The translations under genes were made by a program, and so were the position numbers. A DNA stretch of 64,000 nucleotides. Source: Parasponia andersonii (lineage: Eukaryota; Streptophyta; Magnoliopsida; Rosales; Cannabaceae). Shown one piece after another: positions 47,139 through 61,266 of this stretch. The stretch is from assembly GCA_002914805.1 (NCBI GenBank), contig JXTB01000309.1, positions 5,304 through 69,303 of the forward strand, read 5' to 3'. Under the pieces are notes generated by a model. The model made no database searches. It was not told where the DNA came from and saw only the letters and a list, made by a program, of their open reading frames with translations. How positions within the stretch are numbered: the stretch's first letter is position 1; each line of letters begins with the position of its first letter.

Positions 47139-47700
47139 TTCATCAGATTATACCACTTTCTCAAATTATAACACTGAGTTAACCACTCATTCAATTCAAA
47201 AAGAAGAAACATGCACATTTGCTTGCCCATATGACAAAAATTACAAATAGTCTGAAAACAAAGAAATCTGGAAGATAGAGCAGCAAATTAGAGAATAGGG
47301 TTCGATCAATTTATAAAAACAGATTATATATAAATACTACGATAAAGTTCTTTATGCAATCCCATATAGACCAAATAAGCATGCATATATATATATATAT
47401 ATAGCGCATACCAGCTTGTGCGTTTTATCACTATTCCACCCCATAGCTAATAGCTAATAGGATCCAGACAAATATTGAAACAAGAATCCCCACACAGAAA
47501 ACGACACCCCAACATTTTTTCCCTAAATCATAATTCTTCTAATAATCTTTACATACAAGGAACTAAGACTAAAAACCTAGCTAATTGACAACCTAATCAT
47601 CATTAACCTGTCATCTAATCAAATCCAATTTTTTATAATCTTGTCTCCAATCCCACTTCCTCCCTTCTATGCTAGCTAGCTGTATATTATACATAGAATC
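44808..47700. other. Intergenic with microsatellites and a poly-C tract
   Basis: No gene seen. (AT)n runs lie at 45017-45061 and 47092-47134. A run of 17 C at 46182-46198 is followed by a T-rich tract. A 20-bp A run sits near 46873. Confidence 0.6.
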
Positions 47701-47744
47701 ATAGAATTCTCATTGTCGTCAACCGAATATAGCATACTATTATC

Positions 47745-48883
47745 TCAAGCAACGCTAATGATGCTATCACCATTAGACATGGCCTGAAAGGCAGACGGGT
47801 GCTGCTGCTGCGGCGGCGGCGATTGTTGTTCTTCCGACGAAGGTGTAGAGAGTTTAAGCGATAGGGGCAATGGTTCTACAAAGGAATTGTTCAAATTGAG
47901 GTCAGCCATTTTGGATGATGGCGGCAGAAGCACCGGATGAAGCGGAATCGGCCTAATTGGCTTCGTGATCAGCGGCGGAGTTTTCGCTTGGTTGCCAGAT
48001 TCTAACGCAATACTCTCCGCCGAGTTTTCGGGGGAGACTGGTAGGACTAACGGAGCCAGAGTCATCGGAAAATTCGAGACCGGAAAGATTCCGAGATTAC
48101 AGGGCTGTACTGGCGGGTGAGGCAGTACTGGTAGGGATGATGGAGCTTCTTGGAGGACTGTGAGATCTTCATCCATATTCGATGAATTCATGAACTGTAA
48201 ATTTAAATACAAAAATAAAGAAATTAATCAAAAATAACCGTATAAAGCTCGGTGATTATATATATAGATGTGTATACATACGGTATCAGTAGTAATGTCA
48301 AAGAGGCTAGATCTTCGGCGACGGCGATTGTGGTTGCTACGGCGGAGAAAGTATTTTTGAGCATGACTAGCGACCTGAGTTGGCGTACGAGTCTTCACGA
48401 AGTTTCTAGAGATTCCTCTCCAATCTCCTTTTCCTACTTTCTGTAATCCCAACAAGAAAAGCTTGTGTTCTTCCTCCGTCCATGGAGTACCTAATTTTAA
48501 TTTTTTTTTATATATTATTAAAAATCAACTAATCAAATCTAAAAAAATTAATATATATATATATATATATATAATAAATAGTTGAAGATACCTCTCTTTC
48601 GCTCGCGACTGCGGCCAGAGGCGTGAACGACGTCGTCCGAAGCGTAACCGGCTTCGGCGTTAGAGTCCTGATGAGGTGGCTGCTCGTACTGAGAAAGATT
48701 GTTCATACTAGCGCTTTTCCTGAACGCGTTTCCCTCCGCCGTGACTCTCACGCCGAAAAGCATGATCGCATTCTCTCCGGTGGTGGCGCCGCCGCTATTT
48801 CCGCCGTCTCCGCCGCCGCATACCTCAGTGCACGTGCGGGAGTTGTGGCCATTGTTCCCGCACTGCGAGCACGTGCGAGACAT
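47745..48883 (-). CDS. MYB-related (SHAQKYF) transcription factor with CCHC zinc knuckle
   Basis: Three exons: 48592-48883, 48282-48490 and 47745-48194, giving 316 residues. The N-terminus has a zinc knuckle [14 protein letters not shown] (C5, C8, H13, C18), then LFGVRV (42-47), close to the R/KLFGV repression motif. A single MYB repeat (about 98-147) begins [15 protein letters not shown] and ends with the signature SHAQKYF (139-145), followed by a basic run RRRRRSS. The C-terminus has an EAR-like DLNLN (265-269) and LPLSLKLS (276-283), then a Gln/Pro-rich end. This is the R-R-type or I-box/TATCCA-binding MYB-related family (KUA1/MYBH and MYBS relatives). The motifs suggest a nuclear repressor. 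Which member it is cannot be settled here. Confidence 0.93.
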
Positions 48884-51800
48884 CTCTCTCTTTTAAAGCT
48901 TGAAAGTAGCCAAAAAGCAAAAGTTCGAGGATGGAAGAATGAGGAGGAAGTGGAAAATTTTGGGTGTTGAAAGATAATAGAAAGAGAGAAATGAGAGCAG
49001 CTTAAGCTGATATATAGTATAGGAGTCGTTTTTAGGGTTTGTTTTTATGCTTTAGTTAATATAATAACAAATAAGGACTTAAGAATCAAGCAAAAAACAA
49101 AATAAAAATAAAAAATTATTTAATGTGCCGCAGGAGCATCACATGAATTTACACACTACCGACAAAATACACTCAATCACGGCCGTTGAAACCTTATCAG
49201 ATGTCTGTCGATAAAACCAAGGCCGTTTCTTATCGTAATATCCTGTGAGATTTATCTATGTGGTGCCAAGGAGTACTAGTACATGATACATCTATACCGT
49301 CCGGTGGTGGACCATACTTTATTTTCATTTCGCTAAGTTTAATGATATAAAAATGAAAAAAAAAAAAATACTCAAGCGGTATACTCTAGGTTTCTACCAA
49401 GCTTTAGCTGGTTCAAAATTTAGTCATGTGCAATATGCCGCTAATACCTAATAGACTAAAAAAATGTCCAAAAATAATAGTGTCACTCTTTTTTATGATA
49501 TCCATGAGATTTGAATGTGGTATTATTGGTGGGAAATTTCTGAATATTAATAGTTCACTGAAGAGAAAAAAAAAATATTTGTATAGAAAAAAGGGATGGT
49601 GGAGGAGCAAAAGGGTCTCTCCACCGTCAACTTGGCATATTCGGGGCCTCCTTGAGAAAGATTTGGCTGTCGTATGCTTCATGGGCTGCTCCTAATTAAA
49701 TCCCAAAGCCAATGTGGTGGGTGGAGTTGAATGGGATAAGTAAACATGGACCCCACCCATCACCAGTTATGGTCCCTCTCTATCTCTTTTACCTCAAACC
49801 TTTCTTTGTGGCTCTGGTGGTGGATCGATGCCTTTTTGCTTTCATATCTTTTCTTTTATATAGTTTCTTCTCTATATTACTTTTGTTATTCATTTCCTCT
49901 AAATGTTAATGCCGCATAAAAACATGATTGAGTTTAGCCGCGTTGTTGTCAGTAACTATGTTAAATTAAAAACGCTAAAGAATACTTCCAGGAAAAAAAA
50001 AAAAAAAAGAAGCAATTTCTCTTCGCGTAAACTATACTCTAGGTTGAGTAGATTTGATCCCAAGTTTCTAAATTCAACACTAAATGATTTTTACTAACTC
50101 AAAAACACATGTCCAAATAATGCTCATTTTAACACCACTTTATGTTACAGTTGACTGAAAGGACTCACCGATTTGACTCGTGTAATTAGACTTTTAGATG
50201 TACATTGAATAAGAGAGAATTTCAATGTGGAAATGAAAACATATTGGACATTGCTCTTCTTCTCTATTGGAGCTGGGTGATAAATTTTTATACAACACGG
50301 TGATGCAATTTGAAAATGACGTCAAATAAATGAGTCTGAGTCTCATTTAATTTTTGTGTTAATTTAGAGTTAACATGTGTAACACGAATAATAAATAGAT
50401 GGATTTCAGGTCAATCTGCTTTATTTGAAAATGATTTGTGCATCACATTTAATTAAACTAATCGTTTTCGTATTGTTTCAATACGATACAAATATGACAT
50501 ATTTATTAACATTTTAATATTTTAAATATGATTTTGATTAATTCTAAACTTAATTACACGTGTTTAATTGAATTAATTAGTACATAATCATGTGAAATTT
50601 GAGTAATTGTGTCAATTTTGAATAATTATGCTAAATATGTTATAATATGATACATGATATATTTATCAAACACATTATATATGTCGTATTATATTACACG
50701 TATATTAATTGTGTTATATTCTGATTTTAATTTTTGATATATTTATCAATTATATCGTGTTTGGATTTAAATATTATCGTGTTATATTATAATTGTGTCG
50801 ATCCGAATTTGGCCCCAATATTTGGAACTCTATTTTTGACAGTGTCCAATTTAGGTAAGTTGTTAAGAAATATATCTTTGATCAAATGGTTAGGGTTTTA
50901 GTCACACCTTTATCTCTAAGGTTCCATTATTGGAGGAGCTCATGGAATCTACAAAGTTGTCCGAGGTTACCTGTACACCACAACCTTTTTCGTTTTATGA
51001 ATTTTTGTTTTTTATAATTTTTATTTAAAAAAAAAAAAAAGAAAGGAAAAAGTGATCCTTTCGATTGCCTATTTTCTATTGAGCTGTTTCATACTGCGCC
51101 ACAACGTCATGTGAAGCTATCGAGGACTTTTTGAAAGCACGTGTTCCTCACTAGCTCTGCTGCCTTCGAAGCTCTCGTCCGTTACCTTTTTTCCTTAAAT
51201 AAAGTAATAATAAATAATATATTTAATATGTTATTGTTCTCCTCCTTTACTTTTACGGTGGCTCTGTACGCACCCTGTTTTATTTTGTTGTGGTTTTTAT
51301 TTAATTTTTTTTTTCCTGCAGTCACGTGATCTGAATCAAGCGGCACGTGTCGTACTTGGAGTTGTGACTAAAATAGCATTTACATTTTCATACACAATAT
51401 GTGAGGGCTAATATTCATTAGCTTGTCTAGTCTCTTCCAACTATTTCCTACGATCTTCATCTTCAGTCAATCGCCCGCCCCAAGGAACCCGTACAAAAAA
51501 GCCACGTTATCCATCACATGATCAAATCCTTTTGGTTTGTTTGATCTTTAACCTAACCAAACTGTTAACCAATTAAAAAAGTTTTTTCTATTTTTTTCCT
51601 GTTTAATTTTAGTTTTTTTTTTTTTTTTTTCCTATTATACTAGTATCTTCGTCTCCTCTTACACACACACACACACACATTAACGTCTCGAAAATTTCTT
51701 ATACGGCAGCTATAGTTAAAATCAAAACAAGAGAATGGATTGCAACGTCCATTTAAATAATTTTCAAACTTTTAAAAAACAAAATTGAGAATGAAAATAC

Positions 51801-53141
51801 AATGGAATATTAATATTATGAGAAACATAGCAAATTTCTTTTATATAAAATGAGAAGAAAAAAAAAGGAGGGGGTCAACCATGGTGTGACCATGATCATT
51901 GCTCCATTTTGGCCACTTTTATCCTGTACTATTAGTTGTAATTAACTACTTTCTCCCATATAATTTGGTTGATGGGTAAAGGTCCTAAAAGACTATTAAA
52001 CCCAAAATTGTTTGCGTGGAGAAGCCAAAATCGTACAAGGTGAAAACGTTGCAATGAAAATGAGTCAATCTCACGCAAAGATAAGGTGCATCTGACATCC
52101 ACGTTTGGATAAGTTGACGACTTCAACTGAGAGGAATCTTAGGCCATTCAAATCACTTGGTCTCAGTGTATTTTGATCGGAGTTACTATCACCGACTAGG
52201 CAGAGACACGGCTGTCTTTGGATTGGTGAACATAAATGATTGAGCATATCATAGATGCTTTTCATATCTAACACAATTTGCAAGGCACTGATTTCCTAAT
52301 CACACCCAATGGGCTTTGGTTCGATCAGTTCAGTCACAATCTAATAAGGATTTTTCTCCCCGTCAAACTACCTAATAAGGCCAAGAATTTGGAATTTCCT
52401 TATTTTTTTTAAATAATTACAAATGAAAATAACTTATTGGTTTATAGGAACAAAACAATTCGTGTCATGGATGAGAATGGTACTTAGAAGAAACTAAACT
52501 AAAAGCGGTTCTTGATTGAATGCCCATTAGTTTGGGTAATCCCGAAAAGACCAAGTTGTGTCTAAATTGAAAGCATATCCATATCCATCATATTCATATC
52601 GTATATCTATGCCCTATCCAGTCCGATAGGGATCCCAAATTGAAAATACCACAAAATCTCAAGAGCAACGCCACACAATTTTAGAAGAACCTCCGTGATG
52701 GTGACTTGTTTTGCGCTAGTATGATTTAAAGGTACTATTATAATAAACACCAACTCTTTACTAAAATTTTACATCAATTGACATCATAAATGAGATCCCA
52801 TGATTTTAAATAACACGTTATTCTTGATTTAATTAGTGCAGTCATGCTGTAAATAATACTAATTTCATATAAGTTTTTTTTTTAGGGAATTTATTTCATA
52901 TAAGTTAAGTGTAAACTTTGAATACAGATATTATGTCCTAACTCCTAACGTTACTCTTGGTTGATCTAGTACTAAACACCTTTTGTTTCTTGGGGTAGAA
53001 AATTCAAAAAATGGACAATTGCTATTTTTCTCTCTCTTCCTTCTTTATTTTTCCAAAAAAAATGTGGACTGTATGATAGTTTAGAATCCCAAAAAAATGT
53101 GGTGTTTTAATAACGATAACTTTGTTTCTTTGAGTTAATTT
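48884..53141. other. MYB promoter region, then intergenic DNA without a recognised gene
   Basis: The first 150 bp or so are 5' UTR and promoter of the MYB gene (TATATAG near 49012). The rest is AT-rich with homopolymers and a (CA)n run at 51661-51681. Short frames in it are not convincing. Confidence 0.55.
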
Positions 53142-54833
53142 TGTGGGATTTTAAAACGATTTTCACAGTAAAAAATTAGCCTAACAACATTCAAAAATTT
53201 TATTAATACAATTAATTATATAAGTGTATAGTATTAATTCATAATAAATAAGAATATACAAGATAATAGATCTAATACTTCTTATAATCTATCAGTATAT
53301 CCTACGAATCTTAGTTTTTCTATATTCTAAATACGATCTTTCAATCCAAGCCTCAAGCACAACTGGATGAATGTGTGGGTATAGTGTACAATCTCTCAAA
53401 ACTCATATTTTAGGCTCTTGCATTATTTTCAACATACGAGATTGGAAGTGTTTATTATACAAAGAATAGGAAGACTCTCTTCTTTTTTTCTCTAGAATAT
53501 GGAGGTTATGTAAAAAATAATACATAGTGTGTATATATTCTGGTAGGTTTCATCCTTTAATATATATATATATATATACTTATTAAATTATTTAATAAAT
53601 TAATCATATTAATTAATATATATATATATATAATATTTTGGTTGAACTTTTAAAAAAGTTAAGTTCTTTTTTTTTTTTAAAAACGTAAGGTTATATATAT
53701 AAGTTTAAATTAATTAATCTAATTAATTATTTAATATATATATCTAAAAAAATATTAGTCAGTTTCTAATTTCTATTTATCTAATTATATGATAATTAGA
53801 TATTTTTAAATTCAAAATTTAAACAAATTAGGAAATTTATCTCTCTATAAATTTAAATTAATTAATTAATAACAATTATTAATTACATATAAATAAACTA
53901 GTTATCTGGACAAAGTGTGCAGTAACAAAAATAATGTAATATCTAGTACAGTATTTATAAGAAGTAGAATTGGGAACCTATGGACCTGTAATTCAAACTC
54001 TAATAAATTATGATAAATAATTAAACTCTTTAATTAATTTGTCTAATTTATTAATTCCAGTATTATTTCACAAAAAATATAGAATTGCACTCTTGAAGTT
54101 ACAGAATTAATTTACTCAAAAAAATAATAAGCAGTCCATCGATTTAATCATTACATCTAGTTCAATCCTCTATAGACAATTCATAATTGGTACTAGGTTA
54201 TATTCTGTTTACCTATCCAATTACTTCTTTATCCTTGTGCACCATTGATTTTCCAATGAACAATTAATTTATAGACCTATTATAGATTGAGTACTCAAAC
54301 TGTTCAAGTCCTGAATCAATACACAAGGGAATTATCTTTGTAGCTTCTTAATGGAAGGGATAGATTTCATATCTGTAAGCTATATTCCCAACTACTCATC
54401 ACATCATGCTCCCAAGATACAAGTATTTCGATCTGTTTACGAAACAAACCTTCAACAAATATTTTCAAGAATATAATATTACAAATAGAAGTCTATAACT
54501 ATTCAGGATTAAGATTGATCTACATATAATCATGTAGTGACATTATTTAAACTCTCAACAGTTAACGGAATTTATGTGTGATTCAAATCATGTTTGGTCC
54601 AGTCTTATATAATCTAATTATATAAAGTACCTCCATTGTGATGTCAACATATCAATTGTCTGGATAAAACTATTACATTCTTAATGCTAATAGACCGTAC
54701 TAATAATATTTAATTAAAGATCCCAGACTATATTTAGTTTATTATTCATAAATTTTTCCACTTGTATATAACACTGTTATACTTAATTTGTGGTCACATA
54801 AATGAACTAGGGATTTTCTGATATTTAAAGACA
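53142..54833 (-). repeat. 3' LTR of element 3
   Basis: It starts TGTGGGATTTTAAAAC and ends near TTTAAAGACA, matching 59580-61266. A poly-T run just right of it (AAAAAAAG on the minus strand) is a plausible polypurine tract. Confidence 0.85.
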
Positions 54834-54841
54834 TACTTTTT

Positions 54842-56681
54842 TTAAAGCAGGTGAGGTATATCTCTCAATTTTAAACCCTCCAAGTGACTCTCAAAAGTCT
54901 TCACTAGAAGCGTTTTTGTAAAAGAATCAGTAATGTTATTTTCGAATGCTATCTTCATATTGACCACATCTCCTCGATGTACTATCTCTCTATATATTTT
55001 CCTCTCTTGTGACTTCTTGGTCCTTTTAAAGTGCCATCGCTCCACTGTTGTCACAGGATAAAGTCAGTAGCTTATTCATATTTGGAATAACTTTCGAATC
55101 AGTAAAAAAAAACTTTCTGAGCCAAACTGCTTCTTTAGCAGCTTCACAAGCTACTATGTATTCTACTTCTATAGTAGAATTTGTAGTGCTGGATTATTTA
55201 ACACTTCTCCAGACAATGACTCCACCACTAAGAGTGAACACTGACCCAGACATCGACTTTTGAGTATCTTTGTTTGATTGAAAATTAGAATCAATGTAAC
55301 CAGTATGAATCAAGTATTGACTTGAATAAACCAGCATATAATTCCTCATTCTCCTAACATACTTGAAAATATACTTTACTATTATCTAGTGATCTAATCT
55401 TGGATTTGATTGAAAATGATTGACTATCCTTACTGCGTAGCATATGTTAAGCCTAGTACACAACATGGCGTACATAAGACTGCCAACTGTAGATGCATAA
55501 AGAACCTGTCTCATATCTTCTTCCTCTTAAGGTGTCTTGGGACATTGCTCTTTAGAAAGGATAACTCTATGTTAAAAAGGTAATTGTCCTTTCTTAGAGT
55601 TTTGCATCGAAAAATGGATGAACACCTTATCAATATAAGATGCTTGAGACAGTGCCAAAATTTTATTCTTGCGATCTCGAATAATCTGGATCCCAAGTAT
55701 ATAACTTGTTTCTCCCAAATATTTCATTTAGAATTGCTCAGCTAGCCACTTTTTTACATTAGATAATGTTTCCATATTATTCTCAATAAGAAAATATCAT
55801 CTACATAAAGAACTAAGAAGACCATTTTATTGTCTTTGATGTACTTGTATACACAAGGTTCATCAATATTTTGATCAAAACCATAAGACTTGATCGTCTT
55901 GTCAAATCTTAGATTCCATGATCTTGAAGCTTGCTTAAGTCCATAAATGGACCTAAGTAGCTTGCAGATTTTCTGCTCTTGACGTTTAGCTATAAAACCT
56001 TTTGGCTATACCATATAGATACTTTCTTCAAAATAGTCATTCAAAAAAGTTGTCTTGACATCTATTTACCATATTTCATAGTTTAAACATGCAGCAAGAG
56101 ATAAGAGAATACGTATAGATTTAAGCATAATTACTAGCGAGAAAGACTCTTCATAATCAGCTCTCCCTTTTTGGGTAAAACCTTTTGCCACTAACATAGC
56201 TTTGAACGTTTCAAATTTTCCATATGTACATTTTTTTCTTTTATAGATCCATTTACGGCCTGATATTTTTAGGTAGATCTATAAATTCCCAGATAGAATT
56301 GGAATACATGAATTCCATTTTTTGGTTCATAGCCTCTTGTCATTTTTTCTTATCAGAATCCTCCATTACATACTTGTATGTCAATGGGTTATCTTGACTA
56401 CTATAAAAAATAACAACATGTGCTTCTTCAACTTCTCTGTAGCGAGCAGGTGGTCTAATAACACTCCTACTACGCTGCATTGTCAAGGTATTCTGATCTG
56501 GAATAATGGTCTTATAATTTTTTCGTTCAACAACTGTTGTTGGTTGTGGTCTAATCTGATCAGAAAGTAATTCCTCTAGTATAATTTTACTTCGAGATTC
56601 ATAATCTGTCATATAGTTATTTTTAAGAAAAGTGACAATTGTCGATATAAATACTTTTTTTTCTTGAGGACTATAAAACAA
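54842..56681 (-). pseudogene. Reverse transcriptase and RNase H of element 3, broken
   Basis: On the minus strand: the integrase-RT linker and RT start (FYSPQEKKVF at about 56675, then RPPARYREVEEAH), KICKLLRSIYGLKQASRSWN (about 55930-55980), catalytic VLYVDD (about 55800), then RNase H with EYIVACEAAKEAVW (about 55120-55165) and the family's C-terminal end NITDSFTKTLLVKTFESHLE, finishing at 54842. Several stops separate the parts. The YVDD motif is intact. Confidence 0.85.
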
Positions 56682-56699
56682 ACCTTCTCTTGTGCCTTA

Positions 56700-57010
56700 T
56701 GGATAACTTACAAATAAACAAACTTTTGTGCATAGTTCTAGCTTTCAAGTCTTTCCTTTTAGTGTATGTGTTGGGTATTCCCATATACGAATGTAACGTA
56801 AACTAGGTCTGCGCTCATTCCATATCTCTAAAAGTGTCTTTAGGATAGACTTGGAAGATACTATATTCAAAATGTAAACTGTGGTTTCTAATGCATAACC
56901 CCAGAATGAGAAATGTAGGGAAGAGTGGCTCACCATGATTAGTGGCTCCTGAATTAACTATCCAGGGATATATATCAAATAAATATTCTTCCATTAAACA
57001 AGCTTTTAGA
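56700..57010 (-). pseudogene. Protease motif joined to integrase C-terminus in element 3
   Basis: The minus strand reads PWIVNSGATNHGEPL (about 56975-56930), the copia protease site WIVDSGATNH with Asp changed to Asn. Within a few codons, in another frame, it becomes the end of integrase: SFWGYALETTVYILN and PSLRYIRIWEYP (56936-56745). The remaining protease, the integrase zinc finger and the catalytic core are missing, so a deletion of roughly 1 kb or more lies at about 56930-56945. Confidence 0.75.
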
Positions 57011-57039
57011 ATAAGTAAATTATATTTATCTTTCTTCTT

Positions 57040-57881
57040 CTATTTCAATTTGGAGAGATACTTGTTACAGTTTCTCTTCCAATATCTATCAATGAAAATA
57101 TTTTTCCTTAGGCTTTTGTCCTCGGAGTTGTTCTTCTTGGTGCTTGTATTGCTCTTCGTGCTCTTTTTAGGCTTAGACCCAGAGCTACCTTTACTCTTCC
57201 TCTTCTTGTTTTCATTAAAGGTAGAGTGATTTTCTTATGTAGAATTTGCTTCAGCAATAATTGTTGAACTATCTTTACCTTTATCTTTTGATATCGATTC
57301 GAAGGTTTACAATTCGTTGAGCAGTTGAGTCATTGTATAATTTAACTTATTCATATCATAGTTACTCTTGAAGTGAAGAAAATTAGGTAAGAATGAACTA
57401 AAATCATACTCACTTCGGTATAGTTATCGATCGTAGCCCCGTGAACTTCAGCCTTTCCAGAGTAGTTGATTATGTTTGAAACATGATCTCTCATTGGAGT
57501 TCCTCTTTTTATCTTCACATTCATAGCCTTTTTAATGTCTTTATGATGAGATTAATCAGATTGATACCTAAACATGGCCTAGAGAGACTCTATTATCTCA
57601 TAAACAGTCTCCATCTTTTCGTGCTTAGCTGTTAACACATCAATCATGCCTGCTAACTTGTAGTAGCGAGCTTCATTATTAGCATGAGTCTATTTTTTAT
57701 AACTTTCTCGTACAACATGAATAGCATTAGTGGTGGGATATGGAGGACATTCCTTCGTAAGCACAAACTTGTAGTCTTCACTAACAAGTACAATGTTTAT
57801 ATTACTTTTCCACTTGAAAAAATTATCTCCAGTTAATTTTTTGTTTGCGAGTAAAGTAATAATGAGATTCGATGTTGACAT
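57040..57881 (-). pseudogene. gag of element 3, broken
   Basis: The start MSTSNL is at 57881, followed by KLTGDNFFKWKSNINIVLVS and KFVLTKECP, a typical copia gag N-terminus. Later parts are in other frames: FFLHFKSNYDMNKLNYTM near 57380, a Lys/Ser-rich stretch, and a degenerate zinc knuckle YWKRNCNKYL near 57065, where the first cysteines are lost. Confidence 0.75.
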
Positions 57882-59564
57882 GTTTGCTGAAATTAAATAA
57901 ATAAAATAACATTCAATATATTGAAAAATAAATATCACAAATAATTCGGAACAGTAAACATAATGTATGATGCAAGTAAGTAAACACATAAACTTAATTA
58001 CTAATTCCACGGTAATTCAATTTTTTCTAATTAGATACCGTCGCAGGATAGGTCACATAATTATTAATTGAATTGAGACATTTTCAATTAATAACTAAAA
58101 CATCAAAATATCTCTTTTTTTTTATTTATTAACTACTGTTTTGTGGTTAAGATACTATTAACAGTTTAATTATATCCTTATGAGTGTGACCCATTATTTC
58201 ATATTTTAGCAACTTAACTTAAAATTATCGTCGTAGGATAGGTCAATTTTGAAATACATTCTAAAATCTCATCTCTTAGAAATTAAGCATTATTATTAAT
58301 TTAAATTAATCATACTCACTTGGGTGCAGTTGAGTCACGGTACTTAATTAATAATGGAGACTATAGGATATATTGTCGTATACCCCTCTCTCACTCATTA
58401 TTTTAAAATCTTATGTGTTTTTACTAATAAATATCTAATGTTTTATTTAATCTAGTTATTATATCTAGTATAATTTTCTAGATTAATCTATTAGTCCAAT
58501 CTTGTTGGTCCTAAATAAATTATTACATTTTCTAAAAATCTAAATTTATTATTATAAGAATAATTTGGCTAGTCTAATTAATAAGGATAGCCTAAATTAA
58601 ATAAGTGTGATATTACCAAAATTTAACTATTATACTTAAATCATATTATTCAATTTTTTATTCCTATTTAATTATTTAATCTAATTAAATTAGTCATATT
58701 CTAACTAAACTATTTTAGTATGAATATAATATGTATGGATGACATTCATAAATGACTATGAGTGTGTATAATGAGTGGCATATTATAATACATGGTCATA
58801 TTATACACATCACATATAATATAACAATAAAATAAAATAATAATGATATTTGACCGAGTTCCTTAGAAAATTACAACCCAATAAAATAGTAAATTATAAA
58901 TAGTCAAAGGCACATAGGCTTGAAAGTTATCCGCTAGTCTTTTTGGACCTCATGTCTTTTTTTAGTATTTTTACAAATCAAATTTATAAAAGGTGATATT
59001 TTTGTAAATACTTTACAAAACTAGCATTGCTCATATGATTATCAAATAATCATTTGGACTTGAGCTTTTTTTTTTCTATCTTAAAATAATATATGTTATA
59101 TTATATTAATCTATTTAAAAAATAGATATATTAATCAAATTAATATATATAACTTAAAAAAACGTGACTAATTTAAAAAAAACGAAAACTTATATATATA
59201 TATTAAACTATTTAATAAAATGATATTTTAATATAAATATATATATATATATTAAATTTGAACTTTTTTGTGAGTTTTTTGGGCATCAGATCGGCTTCAA
59301 ACGAAAATATCTCTATTATCTTCTTTGTATATTACAAAGAAAAATACAATAAAATCTATACCCAAAATTAAGGTTTACATCTTTTGATCTAATCAAAATA
59401 AATTTTAAAAAATTAAATCTAAGGAACCATATAATTAACGACTAAATACTAATCATACATCTATTGTACAATAATAGCTTATTCATTCATTATCAAATAC
59501 ATATAAAAAATAATGCAGTACCCACTCATGCATACAAATAATTAATACTATATACTCATATAAC
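57882..59564. other. Long AT-rich leader of element 3
   Basis: About 1.7 kb between primer-binding site and gag with no open frame of note. It is very AT-rich with many TAATTAA words. Confidence 0.55.
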
Positions 59565-59577
59565 TGTTCTGATACCA
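59565..59577 (-). promoter_or_regulatory. Primer-binding site of element 3 (tRNA-Met type)
   Basis: The minus strand reads TGGTATCAGAACA two bases after the LTR end. This is the common plant initiator-tRNA-Met primer site (TGGTATCAGAGC) with one change. Confidence 0.9.
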
Positions 59578-59579
59578 AT

Positions 59580-60120
59580 TGTTGGATTTTAAAACAAATT
59601 TCGCAATTGAAGATTGGCCTAGAAACATTCAAAAAAATTTTCAAAATAATTGACTATATGAGTGCATAGTATTAATTCATAACAAATAGGAATATATAAA
59701 GATAATATATCTAATATCTCTTGTAACCTATCAATGAATCCTAATTTTTCTTTTTTCTAAACCACGATATTCCAATTCAAACCTCAAGCACGACTGGATG
59801 ACACATGTGAATATTGCTTACAATCTATCAAAACTTATACTTTAGGCTCTTTCAATATTCTCAACACACGAGATTGCAAGTGTTTGTTCTACGAGAATAG
59901 GAAGACTCTCTTCTTTTTCTCTCTAGGTTATAGAGGCCATGTAGAAAATAATACATAGTGTGTATATATTCTACTAAGATTTCAACATATATATATATAC
60001 TTACTAAACTATTTAATAAATAAATTAATTAATCATATTAATTAATATATATATATATATATAATATTTTGGCCGAACTTTTAAAAAACATAAGTTCCTG
60101 TTTATTTTTTAAATGTAAGG

Positions 60121-60157
<37 letters not shown>

Positions 60158-61266
60158 AAAAAAAAATTAATCAATTTCTCAATTTATATTTATCTAATTA
60201 TTTGATGATTACATATTTTTAAATTCAAAATTTAGATAAATTAGGAAACTTATCTCTCTATAAATTTAAATTAATTAATTAATAGCAATTATTAATTACA
60301 TATAGATAAACTATTTATTTAGACAAAAAGTGTAGTAACAAAAATAATGTAATATCTGGTACAGTATTTGTAAGAGGTGGAATTGAGGATCTATGGACTT
60401 GTAATTTAAGCTCTAATAAATTATAAAAATTAATTAAATGCTTTATTTAATTTATCTAATTTATTAATTTTAGTATTACTCTATTAAAAATCTGGAATTG
60501 CATTCTTGAAGTTACAGAATTAATTTATTCAGAAAACAGCGAACAGTCCATCGATTTACTCATTACATGTAGTTCAATCCTTTATAGACAATTCATAATT
60601 AGAGGTATGTTATATTCATTTTATCTCTCCAATTACACATTTATCTTTATGTACCATTGATTCTCCAAAGAATAAATAATTTATAAATCTATTATAAATT
60701 GAGTACTCAAAATATTTAAGTCCTAAATCAATACATAAGGGAATTATCTTTTTAGCTTCCTAATAGAAAGAATTGATTCCATATTTGTAAGCTACATTTC
60801 TAACTACTCATCACATCATACTCCCAAGATACAAGTATTTCGATCTGTTTACGAAACAAACCTTCAACAAGTATGTTCAAGAACATAATGTTATAAATAT
60901 GAGTCTATAACTACTCAAGATTAAGATTGATTTACATATGATCATCTACTGATATTATTTGAACTCTCAACAGTTAACAGAATATATGTGATATTCAAAT
61001 CATGTCTGGTTCAAATCTACATTATCGAATTATATAAAGTACTCTTACTGTGATGTCAACACATCAATAGTCTGAATAAGACTATTATATTCTCAATATT
61101 AATGGACTGAACTAATAATATTTAATTAAAGATCTCAAATTTTAATTAATTATTATAGACTATATTTAGTTTATTATTCTTAAATTTAATCCTCATGTAT
61201 ATAACACTTATATACTAAATTTGTGGTCACATAAATGAACTAGGGATTTTCTGATATTTAAAAACG
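59580..61266 (-). repeat. 5' LTR of element 3
   Basis: It starts TGTTGGATTTTAAAAC and matches the copy at 53142-54833, including ACGAAACAAACCTTCAACAA. An (AT)n run at 60122-60153 is longer than at the same place in the other copy. Confidence 0.88.

Larger units (their letters stand above)
53142..61266 (-). mobile_element. Ty1/copia retrotransposon, internally deleted (element 3)
   Basis: Direct LTRs of about 1.69 kb (53142-54833 and 59580-61266). Between them on the minus strand: a tRNA-Met-type primer site, a 1.7-kb leader, gag, a protease motif joined to the integrase C-terminus, reverse transcriptase with YVDD, and RNase H. The order (integrase before reverse transcriptase) is that of copia. 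Stops and frameshifts are frequent, and the LTR copies differ by many substitutions and small indels, so it is old. I could not find a matching target duplication. Confidence 0.92.

Noticed and set aside
48623..48970. A 115-codon plus-strand frame
   Set aside because: It is the opposite strand of MYB exon 1, whose zinc knuckle and splice structure explain the DNA.
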